A DNA stretch of 9,668 nt, from the NCBI GenBank assembly GCA_030040815.1, contig JASHSZ010000276.1:1-9668 (forward strand), read 5' to 3'. This DNA is from Streptosporangiaceae bacterium (GTDB taxonomy: Bacteria; Actinomycetota; Actinomycetes; Streptosporangiales; Streptosporangiaceae). Every line of letters starts with the position of its first letter. The first letter of the stretch is position 1. A program made the position numbers and the translations under genes. Below the pieces are notes generated by a model. That model ran no database searches. It worked only from the letters and a program-made list of their open reading frames with translations, and was not told where the DNA came from. This document shows positions 1-6,960 of the stretch, one piece after another.

Positions 1-1
1 C

Positions 2-472
2 GGCGTGGTCGAGTACCGTCCGAGCCAGCTCGAGCGGACGGCGATGGGCTGGCTGGTCGACCCCGACGGGCTCTACGAGCTGCTGGTGCGCCTGTCCAAG
101 GACGCCCCGGAGCTGCCGCTCTACATCACCGAAAACGGCCGGGCCGCCGAGGATTACGTCGACCCGGCGGGTGCGGTGCACGATCCGGAGCGGGTGAAGT
201 ACCTGCACGAGCACCTGGAAGCGGCAGCCCGCGCGATCAAGGACGGCGTGAACCTGGCCGGCTACTTCGTCTGGTCGCTGCTGGACAACTTCGAGTGGGG
301 CTGGGGCTACCAGAAACGCTTCGGGATCGTCTTCGTCGACTTCGGCACCCAGCGCCGGATCCCGAAGTCAAGCGCCGGGTTCTACTCACAGGTGGTGCGC
401 GCCAACGCGGTGCCCTCGTTGCCGGACCAGTGGCCTGGCCACCTGGCGAGGGCAGAAGCAGTCGCCAGCTAG
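2..472 (+). CDS. GH1 family beta-glucosidase, C-terminal part (5' end outside window)
   Basis: This is the C-terminal third of a glycoside hydrolase family 1 enzyme, which hydrolyses beta-linked glucosides or related glycosides by a retaining mechanism. Numbering from the GTG at base 5, the fragment shows the family signature YITENG at residues 40-45; Glu43 is the expected catalytic nucleophile. It then shows the substrate-binding segment SLLDNFEW at 91-98 and the usual ending [10 protein letters not shown] followed by KSSAGFY. The frame is open to the window edge, so the gene starts upstream and the GTG at 5 is internal; GH1 proteins are usually about 450 residues. The acid/base NEP motif would lie outside the window. 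I see no signal for secretion, but the N-terminus is absent. It stops at TAG 470-472 and converges on the aldo/keto reductase, with 31 bases between stops. The family is certain; the natural substrate cannot be read from this fragment. Confidence 0.95.
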   Translation, partial: GVVEYRPSQLERTAMGWLVDPDGLYELLVRLSKDAPELPLYITENGRAAEDYVDPAGAVHDPERVKYLHEHLEAAARAIKDGVNLAGYFVWSLLDNFEWGWGYQKRFGIVFVDFGTQRRIPKSSAGFYSQVVRANAVPSLPDQWPGHLARAEAVAS

Positions 473-503
473 CGGAACCTCCGGTCGAGCCGACTGCGCC
501 GCG

Positions 504-1355
504 CTACGTCGCCAGCTGCAGTATCGCGTTCGACTCGTTGGCCGTCAGTTCCAGCGACGCCGCGGCGACGTTTTCCGCGACGTGTTCCGGTGAACCCGAG
601 CCTGGAATCGGCAGAATCTGGGCCGACCTGCCGAGCAGCCAGGCGAGCGCAACCTCCCGGGTGCTGACCCCCAGCCTGCGCGCCGCATACAGGGCCGGCG
701 GCACATTGTCGATGTTCTGCAGTGGCGCCCACGGCAGGAACGCGATCGACTCGGAGTCGCACAGGTCGACCATCGACTCTGAGGTCCGGTCACCGAGGTT
801 GTACCGGTTCTGGACCGAAACCACCGGTGTCAGCTTCTGCATCTCGCGAAGCTGCACCTCGGACACGTTGGACACGCCGATGTGCCGGATCTTGCCCTGG
901 TCGCGCAGTTCCACCAGCGCGCCGATCGAGTCGGCGATCGCAATCTTCGGATCCGGCCGGTGGAACTGGTACAGCGGGATCTGATCGAGCCTCAGCCTGC
1001 GCAGGCTGCCCTCGCACGCCTCGCGCAGGTGTTCGGGCCTGCCGTCCGGGATCCACCGGCCCGGCCCCGGCCGGACCATGCCGCCCTTGGTGGCGATCAC
1101 CAGGTCGTCCGGGTAGGGGTAGAGCGTCGCGGCGAGCAGTTCCTCGCTGACCTCCGGTCCGTAGGAGTCGGCCGTATCGATGAAGTTCACGCCGAGGTCC
1201 ACCGCCTTGCGCACGGTCGCCTTGGCCTTGTCCCAGTCCGGCGGCGCCCCCCAGATGCCGCTACCAGTGATCCGCATGGCGCCAAAGCCCATTCGGTTGA
1301 CCGTCAGGTCGCCACCGATGTCGATCGTTCCCGCTGCTGCTGCGATGCTGCTCAT
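504..1355 (-). CDS. Aldo/keto reductase
   Basis: This is a 283-residue NAD(P)H-dependent oxidoreductase of the aldo/keto reductase superfamily, a cytosolic (beta/alpha)8 barrel that reduces aldehydes or ketones to alcohols. The catalytic tetrad is complete: Asp60 and Tyr65 in FIDTADSYGPE, Lys90 in IATKGG, and His132 in YQFHRPD. The C-terminal cofactor-binding segment is visible as PIPGSGSPEHVAEN. Length and domain order are normal for the family. The ATG at 1355 is supported by GGAGGG at 1366-1361, five bases upstream. It lies downstream of the LLM-class oxidoreductase on the same strand with 110 bases between them, so co-transcription is possible but not shown. I see no defect in the gene. 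The substrate is unknown; such genes are often annotated generically as oxidoreductases. Confidence 0.95.
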   Translation of the reverse strand: MSSIAAAAGTIDIGGDLTVNRMGFGAMRITGSGIWGAPPDWDKAKATVRKAVDLGVNFIDTADSYGPEVSEELLAATLYPYPDDLVIATKGGMVRPGPGRWIPDGRPEHLREACEGSLRRLRLDQIPLYQFHRPDPKIAIADSIGALVELRDQGKIRHIGVSNVSEVQLREMQKLTPVVSVQNRYNLGDRTSESMVDLCDSESIAFLPWAPLQNIDNVPPALYAARRLGVSTREVALAWLLGRSAQILPIPGSGSPEHVAENVAAASLELTANESNAILQLAT

Positions 1356-1465
1356 GGAAACCCTCCAGCTGAGGCCAGCTTGGCCTGTAGGCGCGGGCGA
1401 ACTCCCTTCGAACCAACCCTAGATGAGCCACCCTCGAGCGCCGCTGGCGTGGTAGCCACCTAGCG

Positions 1466-2287
1466 TCACCCAGGCGGCCCCGCTTCGATGCGCGCCAGCA
1501 TGCTGCCGTGCGAGCCGCGCCGCGCGTGGATGTGCTCAAGCCACCAGGTGGCACCGGCCTCCGCGTACGCCGAGGCGATGGGGTCGCCAGCGTCTGCGGA
1601 TGCCCCGATCACCGCGATGTCGAAAGGGTCGCCGGCCCGTCGGAGGCCCGCGATCTCCGCCGCGTTGGCGGCGATGCGAGCAGGTGGCACGACCATGTTT
1701 CCCTGCTCGTCGTCGCAGCCGACGACCCAGCCGTCCCACCGGGCCGCCCGGCGACGCGCCGCAGGGCTCGCACCGCCGATCCACACGGGCACCCGCGGCC
1801 GTTGCACCGGCAGCGGTGCGAGCGTCACCCCGTCCACCCGGTAGAACCTGCCCGCGTGCGTAACCGGCCGACCCGACCACAGCCCGGTGACTACGTCGAG
1901 TCCCTCATCGAGCATCGCCGCCCGGTCCACGGCTCCGGCTGGCTCACCGAAAGCGGTGAACTCTGCTGCAACGCCGCCGGTACCGGTGCCCAGGATCACC
2001 CGGCCACCGCTAAGCAGGTCCAGCGTGGCAACGGCGGTTGCCAGCACGGTTGGGCGGCGGCGCGGCAGCGGTGTGACCGCAGTGCCGAGGCGCAGCCGAC
2101 TGGTTGCCTGGGCCACCGCGGCGAGGACGATCCACGGATCGGCTGACGGCGCGCCCCAGACGAACCCGAGGTGATCCCAGACGAACAGCGCGTCCCAGCC
2201 TGCGGCCTCGGCCGCGCGAGCGGTTGCCACGACGATGCGAGGGTCGGCGTACCTACCGAGATTCGCGATGTCGATCCCGTAGCGCAC
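1466..2287 (-). CDS. LLM-class flavin- or F420-dependent oxidoreductase
   Basis: This encodes about 273 residues of a luciferase-like monooxygenase TIM-barrel protein. Family features are the opening RYGIDIANLGRYADP, the segment DALFVWDHLG, the SRLRLGTAVTPLPRR block, the LSGGRVILGTGTG block, and the cofactor-side VPVWIGGASP. Members use FMN or coenzyme F420 for oxidation or reduction of small molecules; the sequence alone does not settle which, although F420 use is common in actinobacteria. I chose the GTG at 2287 because the family N-terminus begins there. A longer frame starts at GTG 2338, but its extra 17 residues look unlike a family N-terminus. Neither start has a clear Shine-Dalgarno sequence. 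The gene is cytosolic, intact and of normal length. The 195 bases between it and the upstream phosphotransferase gene hold nothing I can support beyond a short repeated GAAGGTGCG near 2441-2466. Confidence 0.9.
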   Translation of the reverse strand: MRYGIDIANLGRYADPRIVVATARAAEAAGWDALFVWDHLGFVWGAPSADPWIVLAAVAQATSRLRLGTAVTPLPRRRPTVLATAVATLDLLSGGRVILGTGTGGVAAEFTAFGEPAGAVDRAAMLDEGLDVVTGLWSGRPVTHAGRFYRVDGVTLAPLPVQRPRVPVWIGGASPAARRRAARWDGWVVGCDDEQGNMVVPPARIAANAAEIAGLRRAGDPFDIAVIGASADAGDPIASAYAEAGATWWLEHIHARRGSHGSMLARIEAGPPG

Positions 2288-2482
2288 TCTGCAGCACCCA
2301 CTAGCGTCAGCAATTACCCGCACTATGGCGGCCCCCACTGACAGTCGCGGCGGCGATCCGCCAGACCTCCGTGCCCAGGCGGTTCTCGCCTATGCGTGGC
2401 GTCGGGCGGCGCGCGCTATAGCCGCATCGCCGCCAGGACCGAGAAGGTGCGTCCATGCCCGAAGGTGCGCCGTAGTAGCCCG

Positions 2483-3364
2483 TCACCCGCCCAGCACCGT
2501 CGCCAGCAGCTTCTGCACGACGCCTCGATAGCGCGCCGGGTAGGACTGCGACACGCACAGCGTCCAGACAGCTGCCTCGATGTCCCGCACGCGCCGGAAC
2601 GGGGCTAGCTCCATAGCCGTCGGCACGTCTGTGTGCGTCTCGGCCGCGTACGCCCGCAGCGCCACAAGCCCGTCCGCCGCGCTGCAGCGACTGGTCATCG
2701 TCGCGAGATCCCAGGCCGCTGGGCCGCGGCCCGTCTCTTCCAGGTCGATCCAGAGCCACCCGCCTACGTCGAGCAGGTTGCCGTGGTGCGCGTCGCCGTG
2801 TATCACGATCGGCTCACCGCCCGCGGCGCGCAGGTCCGCAAGCGCCGCGATGTGCCGCGCGCGCAGCGCCGCGATCGTCCCGGTGTCAACGACCGCTTCT
2901 CGCTCGAGCACGGTCAGCCCGTCGGTGATCTGGTCGGTCGCCGGGTGCAGTCCCCCGAGATCGGCCGGGCAGTCGCGCGCGGCCAGGTGCAGCCGACCGA
3001 GCGCCGTGCCGACGTCCGCGGGGCCGGGCTCCTCGTCCCGCGCAACAACGTGCTGCCACAGGCTGATGGCGAGGCCGTCCTGCCAGTAAGGGCCGGCGTC
3101 CGCTGCGGGCGGCACCACCGGCCCGCCGCGTTGCGCGACGAAACCAGCAACCGCAACCTCCCTGGCGAGCCACGCCATCGGGTCGAGCCGCCAGGTTCCG
3201 GTCAGCGTCGCGACCCTCGCGACGACGGGCGCCGGGGCGAGCCGGACGAGCAGATTGCCGCGATTGGACAGCACCACCGGCTCGTCCGGCGGAAGGCCGA
3301 GTCGGCGGGCAAGCCGCGTGACCGCGACCAGGGCCCGCCGGGTCAGCTCCTTAATCTGCTCCAT
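2483..3364 (-). CDS. Aminoglycoside phosphotransferase-fold (APH) kinase
   Basis: This is a 293-residue protein of the APH/choline-kinase fold, which transfers the ATP gamma-phosphate to a small-molecule hydroxyl. The catalytic loop HGDAHHGN is at residues 189-196, with catalytic base Asp191 and Asn196. The metal-binding Asp207 lies in WIDLEETGRGPAAWDLA, the usual acidic strand that follows. The N-lobe is less conserved, with SNRGNLLVRL near 33-42 in the position of the nucleotide-binding loop. Start ATG 3364 gives a full-length protein but lacks an obvious Shine-Dalgarno sequence. The nucleotidyltransferase gene ends 43 bases upstream on the same strand, so the pair may form one transcript. 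The family covers antibiotic-inactivating enzymes as well as kinases for amino-alcohols, sugars and natural products. Nothing here identifies a drug substrate, so it should not be called a resistance gene. Confidence 0.9.
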   Translation of the reverse strand: MEQIKELTRRALVAVTRLARRLGLPPDEPVVLSNRGNLLVRLAPAPVVARVATLTGTWRLDPMAWLAREVAVAGFVAQRGGPVVPPAADAGPYWQDGLAISLWQHVVARDEEPGPADVGTALGRLHLAARDCPADLGGLHPATDQITDGLTVLEREAVVDTGTIAALRARHIAALADLRAAGGEPIVIHGDAHHGNLLDVGGWLWIDLEETGRGPAAWDLATMTSRCSAADGLVALRAYAAETHTDVPTAMELAPFRRVRDIEAAVWTLCVSQSYPARYRGVVQKLLATVLGG

Positions 3365-3407
3365 CCGCGCAGTATGCCAAGCCAGGTCAGGAAGGGAACG
3401 AGGTCAC

Positions 3408-4013
3408 TCACCCCGGCGGTATCACGGTCACGCCAGGCCATCGGGCGCGAACGCGCTGTCGGGCGAGCCGTGCCATCGAGACCTCCGGGGTCACCCGGAC
3501 GGGGTTCACCCGCCACACCCCGCCGAGCAGATCGGCAAGGCCGTGCGGCGCGCAGACGTCGATACCGCCCGCGCGGATCCTGACCGCGACGCAGGTAGCA
3601 GTCTCGGGCCAGGTCGCGACGGCGTCGTGCACGGACCCCAGGGGATCGACGGCCGGCCCGCCGAAGTACTCGTGGTACCAGGTGTGGACGGCCGCCTGGT
3701 TCGTCGCTTCCCATGGCAGGTCCGCGAGTGCGCGCAGCGCCGCCTGCGCGCTCCAGTCCCGCGCTCTGCCGAGATCGCAGGGGTCAAAGAAGGCGACGTC
3801 GATGTCCTTCACGTCGGCGGCCGAAAACCGGCCGTATCGCACTCCCCAGACGACGTCTCGGACGGCGCCCGCACCGATCCACGCGTCCGGCATGCTGCAG
3901 CGCGCGAGGACGGCCAGCGCCGTCATGAACCAGTCGTTGCGCTGCAGCAACTCCGCGAGCGCGCTCGCGGCGGCTGACTCGACACCAGGACAGTCGTGCC
4001 GGTACCGGGTCAC
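3408..4013 (-). CDS. Nucleotidyltransferase of the NTP_transf_6 (DUF925) family
   Basis: From the GTG at 4013 this encodes 201 residues, close to the usual family size. It has the pattern of the uncharacterised NTP_transf_6 family. After an LLQRNDWFMTAL opening come the nucleotide-binding WIGAGAVRDVVW (about residues 45-56) and the metal-binding pair DID (70-72) before FFDP. Later come NQAAVHTWY and WPETAT, both typical of the family, and the likely third acidic residue in GGIDVCAP. These features match the polymerase-beta-like nucleotidyltransferase fold, but the substrate is not known for the family. An upstream ATG at 4154 would add 47 unrelated-looking residues and overlap the divergent hydrolase remnant, so I prefer 4013; no strong Shine-Dalgarno sequence decides it. 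It precedes the APH-type kinase gene by 43 bases. Confidence 0.88.
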   Translation of the reverse strand: MTRYRHDCPGVESAAASALAELLQRNDWFMTALAVLARCSMPDAWIGAGAVRDVVWGVRYGRFSAADVKDIDVAFFDPCDLGRARDWSAQAALRALADLPWEATNQAAVHTWYHEYFGGPAVDPLGSVHDAVATWPETATCVAVRIRAGGIDVCAPHGLADLLGGVWRVNPVRVTPEVSMARLARQRVRARWPGVTVIPPG

Positions 4014-4070
4014 TTCGCCCGCCGCGATATCGGCTCCATCCGAGGCGCGGATGGCACGAACGTCGAAGGC

Positions 4071-4411
4071 ATGCAGACCATGGTGCCCGCTGGGTCCGAC
4101 AAGATCTGGGTCGAGGACTCCGGCGGCGACGGGCCGGCGCTCCTGCTCCTGCATGAAGGTGTCGCGGATGCGCGCATGTGGGACCCGGTCTGGCCCGCGC
4201 TTACGGCCAGCTTCCGGGCAATCCGCTACGATGTGCGCGGCTGGTAGGTGACCTGGACAACCTGGGTCTCATCGCCAGCAACGAAGCCGCTGCGGAGCGG
4301 ATCCCCGACTGCGAGCTGATCCGGATGCCGGGCGTCGACCACTACCCCACGATGCGCACGCCGCGGCTTGTCACCGAGGCGATCCTGCGTCACATGAGGC
4401 GCGCTGCCTAA
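4071..4411 (+). pseudogene. Alpha/beta hydrolase remnant with internal deletion and frameshift
   Basis: Two parts of an alpha/beta hydrolase are joined directly. Bases 4071-4241 encode the N-terminal part from MQTMVPAG through ALLLLHEGVADARMWDPVW to RYDVRG. A stop follows at 4245-4247. In another frame, bases 4241-4408 encode the C-terminal part: LVGDLDN, then IPDCELIRMPGVDHYPTM, with a TAA at 4409-4411. Intact family members are roughly 250-280 residues and carry the nucleophile elbow GxSxG between these parts; here that middle, roughly 150 residues, is absent. The HxG oxyanion segment and the catalytic-triad His in the VDHYP segment remain, but without the serine elbow and with a frame break no active hydrolase can be made. 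It sits between the leftward nucleotidyltransferase gene and the rightward sigma factor gene. Confidence 0.85.
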
Positions 4412-4488
4412 GTGAGCGATGCTGGTGGCGGCGCCGGGCGAGCTGAGGTCGGGCTGTGCCGGGTCGCGCGGCCCGCCATGATGGGCCT

Positions 4489-5427
4489 GTGGACCTCGAG
4501 CCGTACCGCGGCGAGCTGCTCGCCTACTGCTACCGGATGCTGGGCTCGTTCCACGATGCCGAGGACTTGGTCCAGGAGACGATGCTGCGGGCATGGAACG
4601 CGCGCGAGCGGTACGACCGCACCCGGGCGTCCGTAAGAACCTGGCTCTATCGGATCGCGACCAACGCGTGCCTGTCCGCCCTGGAGGGGCGTGCGCGGCG
4701 GCCGCTGCCGTCCGGGCTGGGCGCGCCAAGCCAGGATCCCAGGGCACCACTGCGGCCAGACTTCGACATCCCCTGGCTGCAGCCGTTCCCCGATGCGCGG
4801 CTCGACACGGGACTGCGTGCCGACATGCGACTCGCGCTGGTGGCGGCGATGCAGTTCCTGCCGCCGCGGCAGCGCGCGGTGCTTGTGCTGCGGGAGGTAT
4901 TTGAGTTCAGTGCCGCAGAGGTTGCTACGCAGCTCGGGACCACGGTCCCGGCCGTGAACAGCGCCCTGCAGCGCGCCCGCGTCGCCCTCGCCGACACCGG
5001 CGACGTGGGCGATGTCACCGAACCGGACGACCCTGAAGTGCGCGCGGTCATCGAACGGTACGTCCAGGCCTTCGAGGCCGCCGACGTCCCGGCCCTAGTA
5101 GAGCTTCTCGCTGATGAGGCGGTCCTGGAGATGCCGCCGGTGCCGCTGTGGTACCAGGGAAGCCGCGACTACGGCCTGTTCCTGCGCCGCGTCTTTGACA
5201 CGCGCGGGCCGGGCTGGCTCATGCGGCGGCTCACCGCGAGTGGGCAGCCTGCGCTCGCCGCGTACGCGCCGGATCCTGGTAGCGGACATCGGCTCCATAC
5301 GCTGCAGGTCTTCACCGTGGCGGGCGGCCGAGTCACGCGCAATGTCGTATTCGCCGACTCGCAGGTGTTTGCCGCGTTTGACCTGCCCGAGCAGATCTCC
5401 GCTGCCAAGTTCGGCCGACCGCGATGA
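4489..5427 (+). CDS. ECF-type RNA polymerase sigma factor with SnoaL-like C-terminal domain
   Basis: This is a 312-residue extracytoplasmic-function sigma factor that would direct RNA polymerase to a specific promoter set. Sigma region 2 spans about residues 6-70, with LLAYCYRMLGSFHDAEDLVQ and ETMLRAW followed by TWLYRIATN. Region 4 spans about 113-165, with LPPRQRAVLVLREVFEFSAAE and a helix-turn-helix ending in NSALQRAR. A SnoaL/NTF2-like domain follows at about 185-305, including VIERYVQAFEAADVPALVELL. Long sigma factors of this type (SigG/SigX5-like, TIGR02960 group) typically lack a partner anti-sigma factor, and the extra domain is thought to modulate activity. I prefer the GTG at 4489 because the family opens with MDLEPYRGELL; GTG 4456 would add 11 unconvincing residues. 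No anti-sigma gene is visible. It is followed after 56 bases by the RibD/DHFR-like gene, probably in the same operon. Confidence 0.93.
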   Translation: MDLEPYRGELLAYCYRMLGSFHDAEDLVQETMLRAWNARERYDRTRASVRTWLYRIATNACLSALEGRARRPLPSGLGAPSQDPRAPLRPDFDIPWLQPFPDARLDTGLRADMRLALVAAMQFLPPRQRAVLVLREVFEFSAAEVATQLGTTVPAVNSALQRARVALADTGDVGDVTEPDDPEVRAVIERYVQAFEAADVPALVELLADEAVLEMPPVPLWYQGSRDYGLFLRRVFDTRGPGWLMRRLTASGQPALAAYAPDPGSGHRLHTLQVFTVAGGRVTRNVVFADSQVFAAFDLPEQISAAKFGRPR

Positions 5428-5483
5428 GTCCGGGCGGTGCCGCCGGTAAGTACCGGTAAGCATCAACCGGAGGGAGACACGCC

Positions 5484-6038
5484 ATGAGCGTCATCGTGAT
5501 CGAGTTCATCACCCTAGACGGAATCACGTCTGACCCGGACGGGTCCGACGGCACGTCGACAGGCGGCTGGGCATTCCGGCACGGCCGAGAGACGGTCGCT
5601 GGGGACAAGTTCCGGCTCGGCAGCGTGCTGGACGACGGCGTACTTCTGCTGGGACGGAAGACCTGGCAGTTGTTCTCCCGGATCTGGCCCGGACGCGACG
5701 ACCCGTTCGCTACACGGATGAACGCCGTGCCCAAGCTGGTCGCCTCCCGCACGCTGACCGACGCGTTGGCGTGGCGGAACTCAGAGGTCGCCGACGACGC
5801 CATCGATGCCGTCAAGCGCGAGCGGCGTGACGTGATCATTACCGGCAGCCTCAGCATCGTGCATCGGCTGATCACTGACGATCTGATCGATGAGTACCGG
5901 CTGCTGACCTTCCCCACCGTCCTGGGCACCGGCGAGCGGCTCTTCCCCGCTGGCACCCCGACCGCGCACCTCGAGTGCCTGTCGGCCGAGCAGTCCGGCG
6001 CAACCGTCCTCACGCGGTACGGCCGGGCAGCACAGTGA
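5484..6038 (+). CDS. Dihydrofolate reductase-like protein (RibD C-terminal domain family)
   Basis: This 184-residue protein has the fold shared by dihydrofolate reductase and the RibD reductase domain, and would be a cytosolic NAD(P)H-dependent reductase. Visible elements are the opening strand VIVIEFITLDGI, the cofactor-side block GVLLLGRKTWQLF at about 52-64, DVIITGSLSIVHRLI at 115-129, and the late motif LIDEYRLLTFPTVLGTGERLF without its first residue. This small stand-alone type is common in actinobacteria and is usually not a true folate or riboflavin enzyme; the substrate is unknown. Start ATG 5484 has a strong GGAGGG at 5469-5474 with nine-base spacing. It probably shares a transcript with the sigma factor upstream and ends before the terminator at 6113-6146. 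Confidence 0.92.
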   Translation: MSVIVIEFITLDGITSDPDGSDGTSTGGWAFRHGRETVAGDKFRLGSVLDDGVLLLGRKTWQLFSRIWPGRDDPFATRMNAVPKLVASRTLTDALAWRNSEVADDAIDAVKRERRDVIITGSLSIVHRLITDDLIDEYRLLTFPTVLGTGERLFPAGTPTAHLECLSAEQSGATVLTRYGRAAQ

Positions 6039-6112
6039 CGGCGCGCGTCGTGGCCACCCCCATCATCGGGGCGACCAGGCGCCGAGCATGGTTATTTGAT
6101 TCCAGCAAGTCG

Positions 6113-6146
6113 AGAGGGGCGGCGCCATCTGGCGCCGCCCCTCTTT
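6113..6146 (+). terminator. Intrinsic terminator after the sigma factor / RibD-like pair
   Basis: A perfect 14-base-pair GC-rich stem begins with AGAGGGGC at 6113-6120 and GGCGCC at 6121-6126. It has the four-base loop ATCT at 6127-6130, and the right arm runs to CTCT at 6144. Two further T residues and a C follow, so the T tract is short, as is common in high-GC genomes. It lies 75 bases after the RibD-like stop. It is also near the 3' end of the leftward small membrane-protein gene, but the strand read that way lacks a T tract. Confidence 0.88.
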
Positions 6147-6168
6147 CTGCTTCCGACCTGCCCTGCCG

Positions 6169-6366
6169 CTAGCGCAGGACGAGCTCCCGTGCGTCGTCGG
6201 CCTGGGTCGAGTCTTGGGAAGGGATCGTGACTGGCTGCGATGCCAAGAACTCGCGTATCTCGTGGCGCTGCCAGAGGGCACCCGCGACGGTGATTGCCAT
6301 CGTCCAAACAACGGCTACACCGACCGCGACAGCGACAGCGATGAGGCTCTGGACACTGAACAACAA
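6169..6366 (-). CDS. Short single-pass membrane protein, hypothetical
   Basis: I do not recognise a family. From a TTG start at 6366 the product is 65 residues: a hydrophobic helix at about residues 4-32, rich in alternating Ala and Val and ending at a Trp, then a hydrophilic tail of about 33 residues with REFLASQPVTIPSQ. It would be a small inner-membrane protein with a short anchored tail. The TTG is chosen because AAGGAG at 6379-6374 sits seven bases upstream. A longer frame from GTG 6411 adds 15 mostly basic residues but has no ribosome-binding site. A TTGACT at 6428-6423 could belong to a promoter, but I cannot place a convincing -10 box at standard spacing. The gene stands alone, convergent with the RibD-like gene across the terminator. 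Confidence 0.55.
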   Translation of the reverse strand: MLFSVQSLIAVAVAVGVAVVWTMAITVAGALWQRHEIREFLASQPVTIPSQDSTQADDARELVLR

Positions 6367-6581
6367 TAGAGGTCTCCTTCCGCGTCTCCCGTACACTAGA
6401 AATAACCGCACGAAATCGACTGAGTCAACAGGGTCCGTCGCCCGGTCGACCTAGGCGCTCGACACGCCGACCTCGGCCAGACCGGCTGCCCTGATCGGAG
6501 GGGCCGCTCTCCGCGCCAGACCTAGTTCCGCTCGCCTACCCACGCTCACGAGAATGCGGACTGCGGCCGCGTCAGCACGCG

Positions 6582-6615
6582 TCCTCCTGCGCGTGGCGTC
6601 CACCTGGCAGGAGGA
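6582..6615 (+). other. Long hairpin pairing CCTCC with GGAGG ahead of the kinase pseudogene
   Basis: A nine-base outer stem (TCCTCCTGC at 6582-6590 with GCAGGAGGA at 6607-6615) encloses a four-base inner stem (GTGG 6593-6596 with CCAC 6600-6603) and a three-base loop. The right arm carries a Shine-Dalgarno-like GGAGG, which the left arm would sequester. The next ATG (6637) is about 21 bases further on, too far for ordinary use of this site. No T tract follows, so it is not a standard terminator. It may be a relic of leader control of the broken kinase gene, or chance. Confidence 0.4.
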
Positions 6616-6636
6616 GGCTTCCTTAGGATCGCTCGC

Positions 6637-6900
6637 ATGAGCGTGCGGCTCTGATCAGACGCGGCTCATCGTTATCCGTGGGAACGCCGGCTCCGGCAAG
6701 AGCACCGTCGCCACAGGCGTATGGCAGGAGCGTTGCCTGGGTCTCGCAAGACCGCGAGCGCCGCAGGAGCGCTCGACAACTCATACGCCGAGGTACGCGA
6801 CGCGCTCGAACGCCTCGACTCCGATCTGGAGATGATCCGTTTCACTGTTGACGAGGCGGACCAGACCACCGCTGTCGCGCGCTTGGTCGAACACCGTTCG
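6637..6900 (+). pseudogene. P-loop (AAA/zeta-toxin-like) small kinase remnant, frameshifted and internally deleted
   Basis: The Walker A motif GNAGSGKST is encoded at 6680-6706 inside RLIVIRGNAGSGKSTVA, a pattern seen at the very N-terminus of actinobacterial ATP-binding kinase-like proteins. The ATG at 6637 gives MSVRL then a stop at 6652. Removing bases 6652-6667 (16 bases) restores MSVRLIVIRGN in one frame, so the gene carries a small frameshifting insertion. After Walker A the frame loses sense and ends. A different frame, about 6769-6900, gives DNSYAEVRDALERLDSDLE and then IRFTVDEADQTTAVARLVEH, which looks like a C-terminal alpha/beta end. About 100 or more residues of an ordinary kinase of this type are missing between. 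No functional product is expected. The assignment of the second segment to the same gene is inference. Confidence 0.7.
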
Positions 6901-6960
6901 CCGAATAGCGAATCCCGGCTAACGGCCCTGACCTATCGCTGCCCGCGGCGATCCGTTGGG

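Noticed and set aside
882..1463. Rightward open frame of 193 codons antisense to the aldo/keto reductase
   Set aside because: Shadow frame created by G/C third positions of the real gene.
1508..2146. Rightward open frame of 212 codons antisense to the LLM-class gene
   Set aside because: Low-complexity Arg/Pro/Ala sequence opposite a well-supported gene; no ribosome-binding site or motif.
2288..2482. Possible small gene or N-terminal extension between the LLM-class and APH-type genes
   Set aside because: Frames here are short and biased, and the LLM-class family N-terminus begins at 2287; I see only a short repeated GAAGGTGCG.
2633..3583. Long rightward open frame of 316 codons antisense to the APH-type kinase
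   Set aside because: It overlaps two genes with clear catalytic motifs on the other strand, has an Arg-rich composition typical of an antisense shadow in high-GC DNA, and shows no domain pattern.
5333..6013. Leftward open frame of 226 codons opposite the RibD-like gene
   Set aside because: Ser/Arg-rich shadow; the rightward frame has family motifs and a strong ribosome-binding site.
6582..6615. Intrinsic terminator
   Set aside because: The stem is good but no T-rich tract follows on either strand.
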